This document shows positions 45,479 to 54,638 of a DNA stretch of 64,000 nt, in pieces. The position numbers and the translations under genes were made by a program. The notes under the pieces are model-generated. The model had not been told where the DNA came from, ran no database searches, and saw nothing but the letters and a program-made list of their open reading frames with translations. Every line of letters starts with the position of its first letter. The first letter of the stretch is position 1. Source of the DNA: Methylibium petroleiphilum PM1 (GTDB lineage Bacteria; Pseudomonadota; Gammaproteobacteria; Burkholderiales; Burkholderiaceae_C); contig NC_008825.1 of NCBI RefSeq assembly GCF_000015725.1, forward strand, positions 1,612,001-1,676,000. Direction: 5' to 3'.

Positions 45479-47167
45479 CTACAACACGTCCGACGCGTAA
45501 TCGGCCAGCCGCGAGCGCTCGCCGCGCGCCAGCATCACGTGGCCGCTGTGTGGCCAGCCCTTGAAGCGGTCGACCGCGAAGGTGAGGCCCGAACTGCCTT
45601 CGGTGAGGTAGGGCGTGTCGATCTGCGCCAGGTTGCCCAGGCAGACGATCTTCGTGCCCGGCCCGGCGCGCGTGATCAGCGTCTTCATCTGCTTGGGCGT
45701 CAGGTTCTGCGCCTCGTCGATCAGCACGAACTTGTTCAGGAAGGTGCGCCCGCGCATGAAGTTCAGGCTCTTGATCTTGATCTTGCTGCGCACCAGGTCA
45801 TTGGTCGCGGCGCGGCCCCATTCGCCGGCGCCCGAGTCATTCTTGGACAGCACCTCGAGGTTGTCGTCGAGCGCGCCCATCCACGGGCCCATCTTCTCTT
45901 CCTCGGTGCCGGGCAGGAAGCCGATGTCCTCGCCGACCGGCACGGTCACGCGGGTCACGATGATCTCGCTGTAGCGGCGATCGTCCATCACCTGCGACAG
46001 GCCGGCGGCCAGCGTCATCAGCGTCTTGCCGGTGCCGGCGGTGCCGGTGAGGGTGATGAAGTCGCAGTCCGGGTCCATCAGCAGGTTCAGCGCGAAGTTC
46101 TGCTCGCGGTTGCGCGCGGTCACGCCCCAGATGGCGTTCTTGGCATGCGAGTAGTCCTTCAGCGTCTTCAGCACCGCGGTCTTGCCGGTGATCTCGGTGA
46201 CCTTCGCGTAGAGCGGTGCGGCGCCCGGGGTCTCAAGGTAGACGAACTGGTTGACCATCAGCACCGGCACCAGCGGCCCGGCGATGCGGTAGAACGTGGA
46301 GCCGCCTTGCTGCCAGCTCTCCATGGTCTTGCCGTGGCGCTCCCAGAAGTCGGCCGGCAGCGGCAGCACACCGGTGTAGAGCAGGTCACCGTCTTCCAGC
46401 GTCTTGTCGTTGAAGTAGTCCTCGGCCGGCAGGCCCAGCGCACGGGCCTTGATGCGCATGTTGATGTCCTTGGACACCAGCACCACGTCTCGTGTCGGGT
46501 GCTGCTCGCGCAGGCCTTGCACCACGCCCAGGATCTGGTTGTCGGCCTTGCCCTGCGGCAGCCCGGCCGGCAGCTTGGCGTCGAGGAAGGTGGTTTGGAA
46601 GAACAGGGTGCCTCCGGCCTCCTTGTGACCGGTCTTCGCGAGCGCCACGCCGGCCGCGGGATCGAACTTCGCGCTGTCGGCGCCGCCGGCCAGTGCGTCG
46701 AGCTCGCGGCTGACCTGGCGCACGTTGCGCGAGACCTCGCTCATGCCCTTCTTGTGCCCGTCGAGCTCCTCGAGCGTGATCATCGGCAGGTAGACGTCGT
46801 GCTCGTCGAAGCGGAACAGCGACATCGGGTCGTGCATCAGAACGTTGGTATCCAGGACGAAGAGCTTGGGCGGGCCGCTGGCGCGCGGCTTGCGCGGGCG
46901 CGGTTCCGTGGCGGTGCCGCGGCTGATGGCCTTGACCGGCAGGTAGCCGGCCGCCGGGGCCTGTACTGCTCGCGGCGTGGCAGCGGGTGCCGGGGCGGGC
47001 GCCTTGGCGGCCGGCGCCTTGGGGTGGGGGTCGAACAGGTCGAGCAGGGCAGGACCGGGGTTGTCCTGCTTGGTGGCGCGGGTGCCCGGTTTGGGTGCGG
47101 CCTGGGAGTCGAAGTCGCTGGCGCTGAGGAGGGAGGCTTTCTTGGCGGGCGGTTTGGGCAGGGGCAT
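45479..47167 (-). CDS. PhoH family protein with N-terminal PIN domain
   Basis: A 562-residue protein. After an N-terminal Pro/Ala-rich, low-complexity stretch (to about residue 95) comes a PIN-like nuclease domain (FVLDTNVLMHDP, then LEELDGHKKG) and a C-terminal PhoH ATPase with Walker A GTAGTGKT and Walker B VLIDEAQNL. PhoH2/YlaK-like proteins of this layout are linked to RNA unwinding and cleavage. A hairpin terminator ends only 24 bases before the ATG. An in-frame start 12 codons upstream would lie within that hairpin and is not favoured. Confidence 0.93.
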   Translation of the reverse strand: MPLPKPPAKKASLLSASDFDSQAAPKPGTRATKQDNPGPALLDLFDPHPKAPAAKAPAPAPAATPRAVQAPAAGYLPVKAISRGTATEPRPRKPRASGPPKLFVLDTNVLMHDPMSLFRFDEHDVYLPMITLEELDGHKKGMSEVSRNVRQVSRELDALAGGADSAKFDPAAGVALAKTGHKEAGGTLFFQTTFLDAKLPAGLPQGKADNQILGVVQGLREQHPTRDVVLVSKDINMRIKARALGLPAEDYFNDKTLEDGDLLYTGVLPLPADFWERHGKTMESWQQGGSTFYRIAGPLVPVLMVNQFVYLETPGAAPLYAKVTEITGKTAVLKTLKDYSHAKNAIWGVTARNREQNFALNLLMDPDCDFITLTGTAGTGKTLMTLAAGLSQVMDDRRYSEIIVTRVTVPVGEDIGFLPGTEEEKMGPWMGALDDNLEVLSKNDSGAGEWGRAATNDLVRSKIKIKSLNFMRGRTFLNKFVLIDEAQNLTPKQMKTLITRAGPGTKIVCLGNLAQIDTPYLTEGSSGLTFAVDRFKGWPHSGHVMLARGERSRLADYASDVL

Positions 47168-47190
47168 GGACTTCGAGGGCCTTAAGAAGT

Positions 47191-47219
47191 GAAAAAGCCG
47201 CACAGTCGCCTGTGCGGCT
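47191..47219 (-). terminator. Hairpin terminator between bcp and the PhoH-family gene
   Basis: Ten-base arms AGCCGCACAG/CTGTGCGGCT (47196-47205 with 47210-47219), four-base loop, and on the minus strand a TTTTTC tail. It should end the bcp transcript, yet it stands directly before the PhoH ATG. Confidence 0.85.
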
Positions 47220-47325
47220 TGCTCGGATGCGGTGAATGACTCACGGGCATGAACCCATTATGCACACCGCATGCCTGACTTCAATCTCCGCTGTGTGACG
47301 CCTTGGTAACGGTAACGTCAGGTTC

Positions 47326-47802
47326 TCAGGCGGCCTTCTTCAGCGCCTTGACCGACTTCAGCACCTCGTCGACATGGCCGGCCACCTTGATGCCGCGCCA
47401 CTCCTCGACCAGCACCCCGGCGGGATCGATCAGGAAGGTGCTGCGCTCGATGCCCTTGACCTTCTTTCCGTACATGATCTTGTTCTTGACCACGCCGAAC
47501 ATGTGGCAGAGCTTTTCCTCGGTGTCGGCGATCAGCTCGAACGGCAGCTCGAGGTTCTGCTTGAACTTGTCGTGCGAGGCCATGTTGTCGCGCGACACGC
47601 CGAACACCACCGCGCCGGCCTTCACGAAGTCCTTGTGGCGGTCGCGGAACTGCATCGCTTCGGTGGTGCATCCGGGGGTGTTGTCCTTCGGGTAGAAGTA
47701 CAGGATGACCGTCTGACCCAGATAGGCCTGGGGCGTGAACTTCACGCCACCGGTGGCCTGCGCTTCAAATTCCGGGAGGGCTTTATTGAGGGCGGGCGTC
47801 AT
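47326..47802 (-). CDS. bcp: Thioredoxin-dependent peroxiredoxin (Bcp/PrxQ)
   Basis: A 158-residue thiol peroxidase. The peroxidatic cysteine is in DNTPGCTTEA near residue 45; the resolving cysteine five residues later found in some PrxQ proteins is absent (the stretch reads CTTEAMQFRD), and another cysteine stands in EKLCHMFG. It reduces peroxides with thioredoxin. The gene stands alone with a terminator behind and a TATAAT box in front. Confidence 0.95.
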   Translation of the reverse strand: MTPALNKALPEFEAQATGGVKFTPQAYLGQTVILYFYPKDNTPGCTTEAMQFRDRHKDFVKAGAVVFGVSRDNMASHDKFKQNLELPFELIADTEEKLCHMFGVVKNKIMYGKKVKGIERSTFLIDPAGVLVEEWRGIKVAGHVDEVLKSVKALKKAA

Positions 47803-47846
47803 GAAGGGTGCTGCTGAGGAGGCGCCTTGAGTAAGGCTAACTGTTG

Positions 47847-47852
47847 ATTATA
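47847..47852 (-). promoter_or_regulatory. -10 box of bcp
   Basis: The minus strand reads TATAAT 44 bases before the bcp ATG. A TTGACA lies only seven bases upstream, too near to act as its -35; it could belong to an overlapping second promoter. Confidence 0.5.
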
Positions 47853-47919
47853 AAGGCGCTGTCAAGCGATACCGCCACCCCACACACTGCGGTTGCCGCG
47901 CCGCGGCGGTAGGTCGGAC

Positions 47920-48297
47920 TCACGGCGGATCGATCAGCAGGGCGGCGATCACGCTGCGTCCCTCGGCCGCCAGCAGGTTGTAGGTGCGACAGGCGGCGGC
48001 GGTGTCCATGGTCTCGAAGCCGATGCGCCGATCGATCAGCGGGCGCAGCCATTCGGGGCGCGGGAAACGCAGCGCGTTGCCGCTGCCGAACAGCACAAGC
48101 TCCGGGCCGAGGACCGCGAGCGCCTCGAAATGCCGGGGGCCCAGCGTGTCGAAGCGGGCGTCCTGCCAGGACGTCACCTCGCCTTGCCAGGGCAGCACCA
48201 CACTGTCGCGCCAGGTGCGCTCGCCGATCTGGACGCTGCTGCGTGTGTAGCCGCTGATCACGTTGGCGGCGGCGATGCGATCGGGCTGCAGTTTCAT
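47920..48297 (-). CDS. Mth938-like (DUF498) domain protein
   Basis: A 125-residue protein of the Mth938/DUF498/NDUFAF3-like family: conserved stretches are VISGYTRSSVQIGER, then LGPELVLFGSGNALRFPRP, then FETMDTAAACRTYNLLAAEG. Bacterial members have no settled role. It is divergent from alaA; an AT-rich CTAATTTTAG stretch between them (48345-48354) gives a TAAAAT -10-like box on its strand. Between its stop and bcp there are 117 bases with only the bcp promoter. Confidence 0.88.
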   Translation of the reverse strand: MKLQPDRIAAANVISGYTRSSVQIGERTWRDSVVLPWQGEVTSWQDARFDTLGPRHFEALAVLGPELVLFGSGNALRFPRPEWLRPLIDRRIGFETMDTAAACRTYNLLAAEGRSVIAALLIDPP

Positions 48298-48405
48298 GGG
48301 GCGCGGGAGAGGGGCGGGGCAGGCTCGGAGGCGAGCGCTGTGGTCTAATTTTAGGCTCTGCGCGCAGCGCCGCCGCAGTCGTTCCATTGAGATCCAGGAG
48401 TTCTC

Positions 48406-49635
48406 GTGCCCAAGCCCATCGCCAAGTCCAGCAAGCTCGCCAACGTGTGCTACGACATCCGTGGTCCGGTGCTGGACAAGGCCCGCGCCATGGAAGAAGA
48501 GGGCCAGAAGATCATCAAGCTCAACATCGGCAATCTGGCGGTGTTCGGCTTCGATCCGCCCGACGAGATCGTGCAGGACATGATCCGCAATCTTTCCCAG
48601 ACGGCGGGCTACACCGACAGCAAGGGTCTGTTCGCACCGCGCAAGGCGGTGGTGCATTACGCGCAGGAGAAGGCGATCTCCGGCGTGACGGTCGACGACG
48701 TCTATCTCGGCAACGGTGCGTCCGAGCTGATCGTGATGAGCCTCAACGCGCTGCTCGACAACGGCGACGAGGTGCTGGTGCCGGCACCCGATTACCCGCT
48801 GTGGACTGCGGCCGTGTCGCTGTCGGGCGGCAATCCGGTGCACTACCTGTGCGACGAGGCGAGCGACTGGTACCCGGACATCGACGACATCCGCCGAAAG
48901 ATCACGCCGAACACACGCGCCATCGTCGTCATCAACCCGAACAACCCGACCGGCGCGCTGTACCCGGAGAGTCTGCTGCGCGAGATCGTCGAACTGGCCC
49001 GGCAGCACCAGCTGATCATCTTTGCCGATGAGATCTACGACAAGACGCTGTACGACGGCAACACCCATACCAGCATCGCTTCGCTGGCCGACGACGTGCT
49101 GTGCGTGACGCTGAACGGCCTCAGCAAGAACTACCGTGCCTGCGGCTACCGCGCCGGCTGGATGGTGGTGTCGGGCGACAAGCGCTGCGCGAAGGACTAC
49201 ATCGAGGGGCTCAACATGCTCGCGTCGATGCGCCTGTGCGCCAACACACCGGGGCAGCTGGCCATCCAGACCGCGCTCGGCGGCTACCAGAGCATCAAGG
49301 ACCTCGTGGCGCCGGGCGGCCGGCTGACGCGCCAGCGCGACATGGCCTACGAGCTGCTGAGCCAGATTCCCGGCGTGAGCGTGGTCAAGCCCAAGGCGGC
49401 GCTGTACATGTTCCCACGGCTCGACCCCAAGCTTTACCCGATCCAGGACGACCAGCAGTTCGCCTACGAACTGCTGGCCGAGGAGAAGGTGCTGATCGTG
49501 CAGGGCACGGGCTTCAACTGGCCGCAGCCCGACCATTTCCGCGTCGTGTTCCTGCCGAACTCCGACGACCTGAGCGACGCGATCGGCCGCATCGCCCGTT
49601 TCCTCGACCATTACCGCAAGCGCCACAGCGTCTGA
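48406..49635 (+). CDS. alaA: Glutamate-pyruvate aminotransferase AlaA (alanine synthesis)
   Basis: A 409-residue PLP-dependent class I aminotransferase. The opening KSSKLANVCYDIRGPVLDKA is characteristic of AlaA/YfbQ. The PLP lysine is in NGLSKNYRACGYRAGW, and the NPNNPTG and DEIYDK motifs bind cofactor. It starts with GTG behind CAGGAG. It leads the amino-acid run alaA-hom-thrC, and probably supplies alanine. Confidence 0.95.
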   Translation: MPKPIAKSSKLANVCYDIRGPVLDKARAMEEEGQKIIKLNIGNLAVFGFDPPDEIVQDMIRNLSQTAGYTDSKGLFAPRKAVVHYAQEKAISGVTVDDVYLGNGASELIVMSLNALLDNGDEVLVPAPDYPLWTAAVSLSGGNPVHYLCDEASDWYPDIDDIRRKITPNTRAIVVINPNNPTGALYPESLLREIVELARQHQLIIFADEIYDKTLYDGNTHTSIASLADDVLCVTLNGLSKNYRACGYRAGWMVVSGDKRCAKDYIEGLNMLASMRLCANTPGQLAIQTALGGYQSIKDLVAPGGRLTRQRDMAYELLSQIPGVSVVKPKAALYMFPRLDPKLYPIQDDQQFAYELLAEEKVLIVQGTGFNWPQPDHFRVVFLPNSDDLSDAIGRIARFLDHYRKRHSV

Positions 49636-49654
49636 CACCGTGTCCGAATCGAAG

Positions 49655-50971
49655 ATGAAACCGATCCAAGTGGGCCTGCTCGGCGCGGGCGTGGTGGCTG
49701 GCGGCGTGGTGCAGGTGCTGCAGCGCAACCGGGCCGAGATCCAGCGCCGCGCCGGCCGCGGCATCGAGGTCGCCGCGGTCGCCGCGCGCGACGTGGCCAA
49801 GGCGCGCGCCACGCTCGGCAGCGAGGTGGTGCTGACCGACGACTTCGACGCCCTGGTGCGCCGGCCCGACATCGACGTGGTCGTCGAGGTGATCGGCGGC
49901 ACGACACGGGCCCGCGAGCTGGTGCTGGCCGCCATCGCCGCCGGCAAGCCGGTGGTCACCGCCAACAAGGCGCTGCTGGCGGTACACGGCACCGAGATCT
50001 TCGCGGCGGCGCGCGAGCGCGGTGTGGCGGTCGGCTTCGAGGCGGCAGTGGCCGGCGGCATCCCGATCATCAAGGCGCTGCGCGAGGGCCTGACCGCGAA
50101 CCGCATCAACTGGATCGCCGGCATCATCAACGGCACCACCAACTTCATCCTGTCGGAGATGCGCTCCAAGGGGCTGGACTTCGGCACCGTGCTGAAGGAA
50201 GCCCAGCGCCTGGGCTACGCCGAGACCGACCCGACCTTCGACATCGAGGGCATCGACGCCGCGCACAAGGCGACGATCATGAGTGCGATCGCCTTCGGCA
50301 CACCGGTGCAGTTCGAGCACGCCTACATCGAAGGCATCACCAAGCTGCAGGCGGCCGACATCCGCTACGCCGAACAGCTGGGCTACCGCATCAAGCTGCT
50401 GGGCATCACCAAGCGCCGCGAAGATGCGCAGGGCATCGAGCTGCGCGTGCACCCGACGCTGATCCCGGGCACGCGCCTGATCGCCAATGTGGAGGGTGCG
50501 ATGAATGCCGTGGTGGTGCAGGGCGACGCGGTCGGCTCCACGCTCTACTACGGCAAGGGCGCCGGCGCTGAGCCGACGGCCTCGGCCGTGGTCGCCGACC
50601 TGGTCGACGTGACCCGGCTCATCACCGCCGACCCCGATCACCGCGTACCGCACCTGGCCTTCCATCCCGATGCGGTGGCGGCCACGCCCATCCTGCCGAT
50701 CGAGCAGGTCGTCACCGCCTTCTACCTGCGCCTGCAGGTCGCCGACAAGGCGGGCGTGCTGGCCAACATCACCCGCATCCTGGCCGACCACGCGATCTCG
50801 ATCGATGCCGTGCTGCAGCGCGAGTCGGCCGAGGGCGAGAGCCAGACCGACCTGATCATCCTGACCCACGACACGCTCGAAGGGAAGATGAACGCGGCGC
50901 TGGCGCAGATGCAGGCGCTGCCGACCGTGCTGGCGCCCATCGTGCGCATCCGCAAGGAAGAACTGTCCTGA
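49655..50971 (+). CDS. hom: Homoserine dehydrogenase
   Basis: A 438-residue NAD(P)-dependent enzyme that reduces aspartate semialdehyde to homoserine. The Rossmann motif GLLGAGVVAGG, the catalytic lysine region ITKANKAL-like (VVTANKALLAVHG) and GIINGTTNFIL are visible; a C-terminal ACT domain (FYLRLQVADKAGVLANITRI) should sense threonine. It is monofunctional, not fused to aspartokinase. The ATG at 49655 begins the usual MKPIQVGLLG; a GTG at 49640 is also in frame. It lies about 20 bases after alaA. Confidence 0.96.
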   Translation: MKPIQVGLLGAGVVAGGVVQVLQRNRAEIQRRAGRGIEVAAVAARDVAKARATLGSEVVLTDDFDALVRRPDIDVVVEVIGGTTRARELVLAAIAAGKPVVTANKALLAVHGTEIFAAARERGVAVGFEAAVAGGIPIIKALREGLTANRINWIAGIINGTTNFILSEMRSKGLDFGTVLKEAQRLGYAETDPTFDIEGIDAAHKATIMSAIAFGTPVQFEHAYIEGITKLQAADIRYAEQLGYRIKLLGITKRREDAQGIELRVHPTLIPGTRLIANVEGAMNAVVVQGDAVGSTLYYGKGAGAEPTASAVVADLVDVTRLITADPDHRVPHLAFHPDAVAATPILPIEQVVTAFYLRLQVADKAGVLANITRILADHAISIDAVLQRESAEGESQTDLIILTHDTLEGKMNAALAQMQALPTVLAPIVRIRKEELS

Positions 50972-51020
50972 TGCCCCACCCCCGTTGCGGCATGCTGGTT
51001 GTTGTGAGTCCGAATCGTCC

Positions 51021-52433
51021 ATGAACTACCTCAGCACCCGCGGCGACTCCACGCCGCGCGGCTTCTCCGACATCCTGCTCGAAGGCCTGGCGCCGGATGG
51101 GGGTCTCTACCTGCCGGAGCGCTATCCGCGCGTCGATGCGGCCACGCTGGCGCGCTGGCGCGGCCTGTCCTACGCCGACCTCGCGTTCGAGATCCTGTCG
51201 CTCTACATCACCGACATTCCGGCCGACGACCTGCGCACGCTGATCCGCAAGACCTACACGCGCGAGGTCTTCGGTACGACCGAGATCACCCCGCTGAAGC
51301 CGCTGGAGCCTGGCGTCGCGCTGCAGGCCCTGTCGAACGGACCGACGCTCGCGTTCAAGGACATGGCCATGCAGCTGCTGGGCCAGCTGTTCGAGTACGA
51401 GCTGGCGCGCCGCGGCGAAACGCTCAACATCCTGGGCGCGACCTCCGGCGACACCGGCAGCGCGGCCGAGTACGCGATGCGCGGCAAGCAGGGCGTGCGC
51501 GTCTTCATGCTCAGTCCGCACGGCCGCATGAGCCCGTTCCAGCAAGCGCAGATGTTCAGCTTGCCCGACGCGAACATTCACAACCTCGCGGTCGAGGGCG
51601 TGTTCGACGACTGCCAGGACATCGTCAAGGCCGTGTCCAACGACCTGGAGTTCAAGCGCCGCTGGCGCATCGGCACCGTCAACTCCATCAACTGGGCAAG
51701 GCTGCTGGCGCAGGTGGTGTATTACTTCGCCGGTTATTTCCAGGCCACGAAGTCGAACGACGAGCGGGTGAGCTTCTCGGTGCCATCGGGCAACTTCGGC
51801 AACGTGTGCGCCGGCCATGTGGCGCGCATGATGGGCCTGCCGATCGAGCAGCTGGTGGTCGCGACAAACGAGAACGACGTGCTCGACGAGTTCTTCCGCA
51901 CCGGCAGCTACCGCGTGCGCGGCGCGGCCGACACGCATGAGACTTCGAGTCCCTCGATGGACATCTCCAAGGCCAGCAACTTCGAGCGCTTCGTGTTCGA
52001 CCTGCTGGGTCGCGACGCGGCACGCACGCGCCAGCTGTTCGGTGACGACATCGCACGGCACGGCGGCTTCACGCTGACGCCCGCCGAGTTTGCGCGGGTG
52101 CGCGAGTTCGGCTTCGTGTCCGGCAAGAGCACGCACGCCGACCGCGTGGCGACCATCCGCGACACTCAGCAGCGTTTCGGCGTGACCATCGACCCGCACA
52201 CCGCCGACGGCCTGAAGGTGGGCCGTGCGTACGTGAAGCCCGGCACGCCGCTGCTGGTGCTGGAGACCGCGCTGCCGATCAAGTTCGCCGCCACCATCCT
52301 CGAGGCGCTCGGCCACGAGCCGCCCCGGCCGGCCGGGCTCGAGGGGCTCGAGCAGCTCCCCAGGCGCTTCAAGGTCATGCCGGCCAGCTCGGCGACGGTG
52401 CAGGCCTACATCGTCGAGAATTGTTCGACATGA
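51021..52433 (+). CDS. thrC: Threonine synthase
   Basis: A 470-residue PLP enzyme that turns O-phosphohomoserine into threonine. The opening MNYLSTRGDSTPRGFSDILL, the PLP lysine in LAFKDMAMQ and the ATSGDTGSAAEYA phosphate-binding motif identify it. It follows hom by 49 bases; homoserine kinase is not in this operon, as is common in betaproteobacteria. Confidence 0.97.
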   Translation: MNYLSTRGDSTPRGFSDILLEGLAPDGGLYLPERYPRVDAATLARWRGLSYADLAFEILSLYITDIPADDLRTLIRKTYTREVFGTTEITPLKPLEPGVALQALSNGPTLAFKDMAMQLLGQLFEYELARRGETLNILGATSGDTGSAAEYAMRGKQGVRVFMLSPHGRMSPFQQAQMFSLPDANIHNLAVEGVFDDCQDIVKAVSNDLEFKRRWRIGTVNSINWARLLAQVVYYFAGYFQATKSNDERVSFSVPSGNFGNVCAGHVARMMGLPIEQLVVATNENDVLDEFFRTGSYRVRGAADTHETSSPSMDISKASNFERFVFDLLGRDAARTRQLFGDDIARHGGFTLTPAEFARVREFGFVSGKSTHADRVATIRDTQQRFGVTIDPHTADGLKVGRAYVKPGTPLLVLETALPIKFAATILEALGHEPPRPAGLEGLEQLPRRFKVMPASSATVQAYIVENCST

Positions 52434-52446
52434 GGGTTGTCGCCGG

Positions 52447-53070
52447 ATGAAGGTCGTCGGTTTCTGCGGGTACTCGGGCTCGGGCAAGACCACGCTGGTG
52501 GAGCAGCTCGTGGCGCGCCTGCGCCTCGCCGGGCACCGCGTCTCCGTCGTCAAGCACGCCCACCACGACTTCGATATCGACCAGCCCGGCAAGGACTCGC
52601 ACCGTCACCGCGCCGCCGGTGCCTACGAGGTGGTGATCGCTTCGAACCGGCGCCTCGCGAAGATCCGCGAGTACGACCTCGAGGCCGATCCGAACCCGCA
52701 CCAGCTGATCGCCGAACTGTCCGACGCCGACTGGGTGCTGGTCGAGGGCTTCAAGCACGCCGACCTGCTGAAGATCGAGATCTGGCGTGCCGAGACCGGG
52801 CAACGGGTGCAGTACCCGCATGATCCCTTCGTGGTCGCGATCGCGACCGACAGCCCCGAGGCCCTGCCGTCGCCGACGCAGCTGCCGGTGCTCGACCTGA
52901 ACGATGCCGACGCGGTAACGGCTTTCCTGATCCGCCAAGCCGCACGCCACGACTACCGGTCCCCTTATGACGACGCCGACAACGAAGCCGCCTATGTCGC
53001 CCCCTCGGCCGATGTTGAGCCTGACCGACGCGCTGGCGCGGCTGCTCGCCGGCACGACGGCACTGGCTGA
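52447..53070 (+). CDS. mobB: Molybdopterin-guanine dinucleotide biosynthesis adapter MobB
   Basis: A 207-residue GTP-binding protein with Walker A GYSGSGKTTL near residue 8 and the family's VVKHAHHDFDID and LVEGFKHADL motifs. It assists the maturation of the bis-MGD molybdenum cofactor. The last 35 or so residues are encoded inside the start of moeA in another frame (104-base overlap) and look unconserved. It lies 13 bases after thrC and starts the molybdenum cofactor block. Confidence 0.93.
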   Translation: MKVVGFCGYSGSGKTTLVEQLVARLRLAGHRVSVVKHAHHDFDIDQPGKDSHRHRAAGAYEVVIASNRRLAKIREYDLEADPNPHQLIAELSDADWVLVEGFKHADLLKIEIWRAETGQRVQYPHDPFVVAIATDSPEALPSPTQLPVLDLNDADAVTAFLIRQAARHDYRSPYDDADNEAAYVAPSADVEPDRRAGAAARRHDGTG

Positions 53071-54226
53071 GACCGAGACGGTCTCCACCTTCGAGGCCCT
53101 CGGTCGCGTGCTCGCGGTCGATGTGGTCTCGCAGCTCGACGTGCCGCCGCATGACAACAGCTCGATGGATGGTTACGCGCTGCGTACGGCCGATGTGCCT
53201 CAGCCCGGCACGCTGCTGACCGTCAGCCAGCGTATCGCGGCGGGGCAGGTCGGCGCGGTGCTGGCACCCGGCACGGCCGCGCGCATCTTCACCGGGGCGC
53301 CGGTGCCGGAGGGCGCCGATGCGGTCGTGATGCAGGAGCAGTGCGAGCCGGTCGACGGTGGCAGCGTGCGCGTCCAGATCCGACCGACCGCGGGCCAGTG
53401 GGTGCGCCGCCGCGGCGAGGACGTTTGTGCCGGCAGCGTGGTGCTGGCGCGCGGCAGCCGTCTCACGCCTCAGGCTCTCGGACTGGCGGCCTCGGTGGGC
53501 GCGGCGACGCTGAGCGTGGTGCGCCGGCCGCGCGTCGCGCTGTTCTCGACCGGCGACGAGCTGGTGATGCCCGGCGAGCCGCTGAAGCCCGGTGCCATCT
53601 ACAACTCCAACCGCTACACGCTGCGGGCGCTGCTGCAGTCGGCCGGCTGCGAGGTCAGCGATCTCGGCATCGTGCCGGATCGGCTCGACGCCACCCGCGA
53701 GGCGCTGCGCCGGGCCGCCGAGGGCCATGACCTGATCCTCACGTCCGGCGGGGTGTCGGTCGGCGAGGAAGACCACCTGAAGCCGGCCGTCGAGGCCGAA
53801 GGCCGGCTCGACCTGTGGCAGATCGCCATCAAGCCGGGCAAGCCGCTGGCCTTCGGCGAGGTGCGCACGAGCGGAGCCGACCGGCCGGCGCTCTTCATCG
53901 GCCTGCCCGGCAACCCGGTGTCCAGCTTCGTGACCTTCCTGCTCGCGGTGCGCCCGGTGCTGCAGGCCCTGCAGGGTCTGCCAGGTGCGGAGCCGGCCGG
54001 CTGGCCGGTCCGTGCGGACTTCGACTGGCCACGGCCGGATGCCCGGCGCGAGTTCCTGCGGGCCCGGCGCAATGCCGATGGCGGGCTCGAGCTGTTCGGC
54101 AACCAGAGTTCGGGGGTGCTGACCTCGGCGGTCTGGGCCGAAGGCCTGATCGACAACCCGCCGGGCCGGGCCATCGCACGGGGCGACATCGTTCGCTTCC
54201 TGCCGTTTGCGGCGCTTCTGGCATGA
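52967..54226 (+). CDS. moeA: Molybdopterin molybdenumtransferase MoeA
   Basis: A 419-residue protein that inserts molybdate into adenylated molybdopterin. Domain marks: DVPPHDNSSMDGYAL near residue 60, the MPT-binding GDELVMPGEPLKPG near residue 193, LTSGGVSVGEEDHLK and PGNPVSSFV. The start used gives an extra MTTPTTKPPMSPPRP segment; ATGs at 52994 and 53015 are also possible and would shorten the overlap with mobB. Confidence 0.95.
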   Translation: MTTPTTKPPMSPPRPMLSLTDALARLLAGTTALAETETVSTFEALGRVLAVDVVSQLDVPPHDNSSMDGYALRTADVPQPGTLLTVSQRIAAGQVGAVLAPGTAARIFTGAPVPEGADAVVMQEQCEPVDGGSVRVQIRPTAGQWVRRRGEDVCAGSVVLARGSRLTPQALGLAASVGAATLSVVRRPRVALFSTGDELVMPGEPLKPGAIYNSNRYTLRALLQSAGCEVSDLGIVPDRLDATREALRRAAEGHDLILTSGGVSVGEEDHLKPAVEAEGRLDLWQIAIKPGKPLAFGEVRTSGADRPALFIGLPGNPVSSFVTFLLAVRPVLQALQGLPGAEPAGWPVRADFDWPRPDARREFLRARRNADGGLELFGNQSSGVLTSAVWAEGLIDNPPGRAIARGDIVRFLPFAALLA

Positions 54227-54236
54227 AAGGCCGCGC

Positions 54237-54491
54237 ATGAAGGTGCAGGTGCGCTACTTCGCCTCGGTCCGCGAGGCGCTGGGTCCCGGCGAAACGGTCG
54301 AGCTTGCCACGGGCACGCGCCTGTCCGGGCTGCGGGACCAGCTCATCGCAAGGGGCGGGCGTCATGCCGAGGCACTGGGCCGCGGTCGTGCTCTGCGCAT
54401 GGCGCTGGACCAGGCGATGGTCGACGATGAGGCCATGACGGTGCATGAAGGCGCCGAAGTGGCCTTTTTCCCGCCGGTCACGGGCGGCTGA
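54237..54491 (+). CDS. moaD: Molybdopterin synthase sulfur-carrier subunit MoaD
   Basis: An 84-residue ubiquitin-fold protein, MKVQVRYFASVREALG at its start, ending in the essential diglycine (FFPPVTGG) that is thiocarboxylated. It passes sulfur to precursor Z in complex with MoaE. It is ten bases after moeA. Its partner moaE is not next to it but about 1.95 kb downstream, beyond a pseudokinase gene. Confidence 0.95.
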   Translation: MKVQVRYFASVREALGPGETVELATGTRLSGLRDQLIARGGRHAEALGRGRALRMALDQAMVDDEAMTVHEGAEVAFFPPVTGG

Positions 54492-54638
54492 GCCGCGCGC
54501 CGCCCTGCGGCGTGGCCTTCGAGGGATGGCGGGGCGTTCAGGATGCGCTGATCCTGCGCGCAGTCACCGGGTATACGCTTTGCAACCAGAACGCAGGGAA
54601 CTGCGGTCTATGCTGCAGACTCTGCCTCTCAGCCGTAC

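Noticed and set aside
47846-47872. TTGACA and TATAAT on the minus strand before bcp as one promoter
   Set aside because: The two boxes are only seven bases apart, so they cannot work as a single -35/-10 pair; only the -10 box is kept.
52447-54226. A frameshift joining mobB and moeA into one gene
   Set aside because: Both products are complete with their own conserved starts and ends; the overlap is out of frame and explained by two separate genes.
54539-54600. A promoter for the pseudokinase (GGTATACGCT with an upstream CAGGAT/ATCCTG inverted repeat)
   Set aside because: The -10 match is four of six and no -35 is found; the inverted repeat alone is not enough. The 147-base gap from moaD holds nothing else that I can name.
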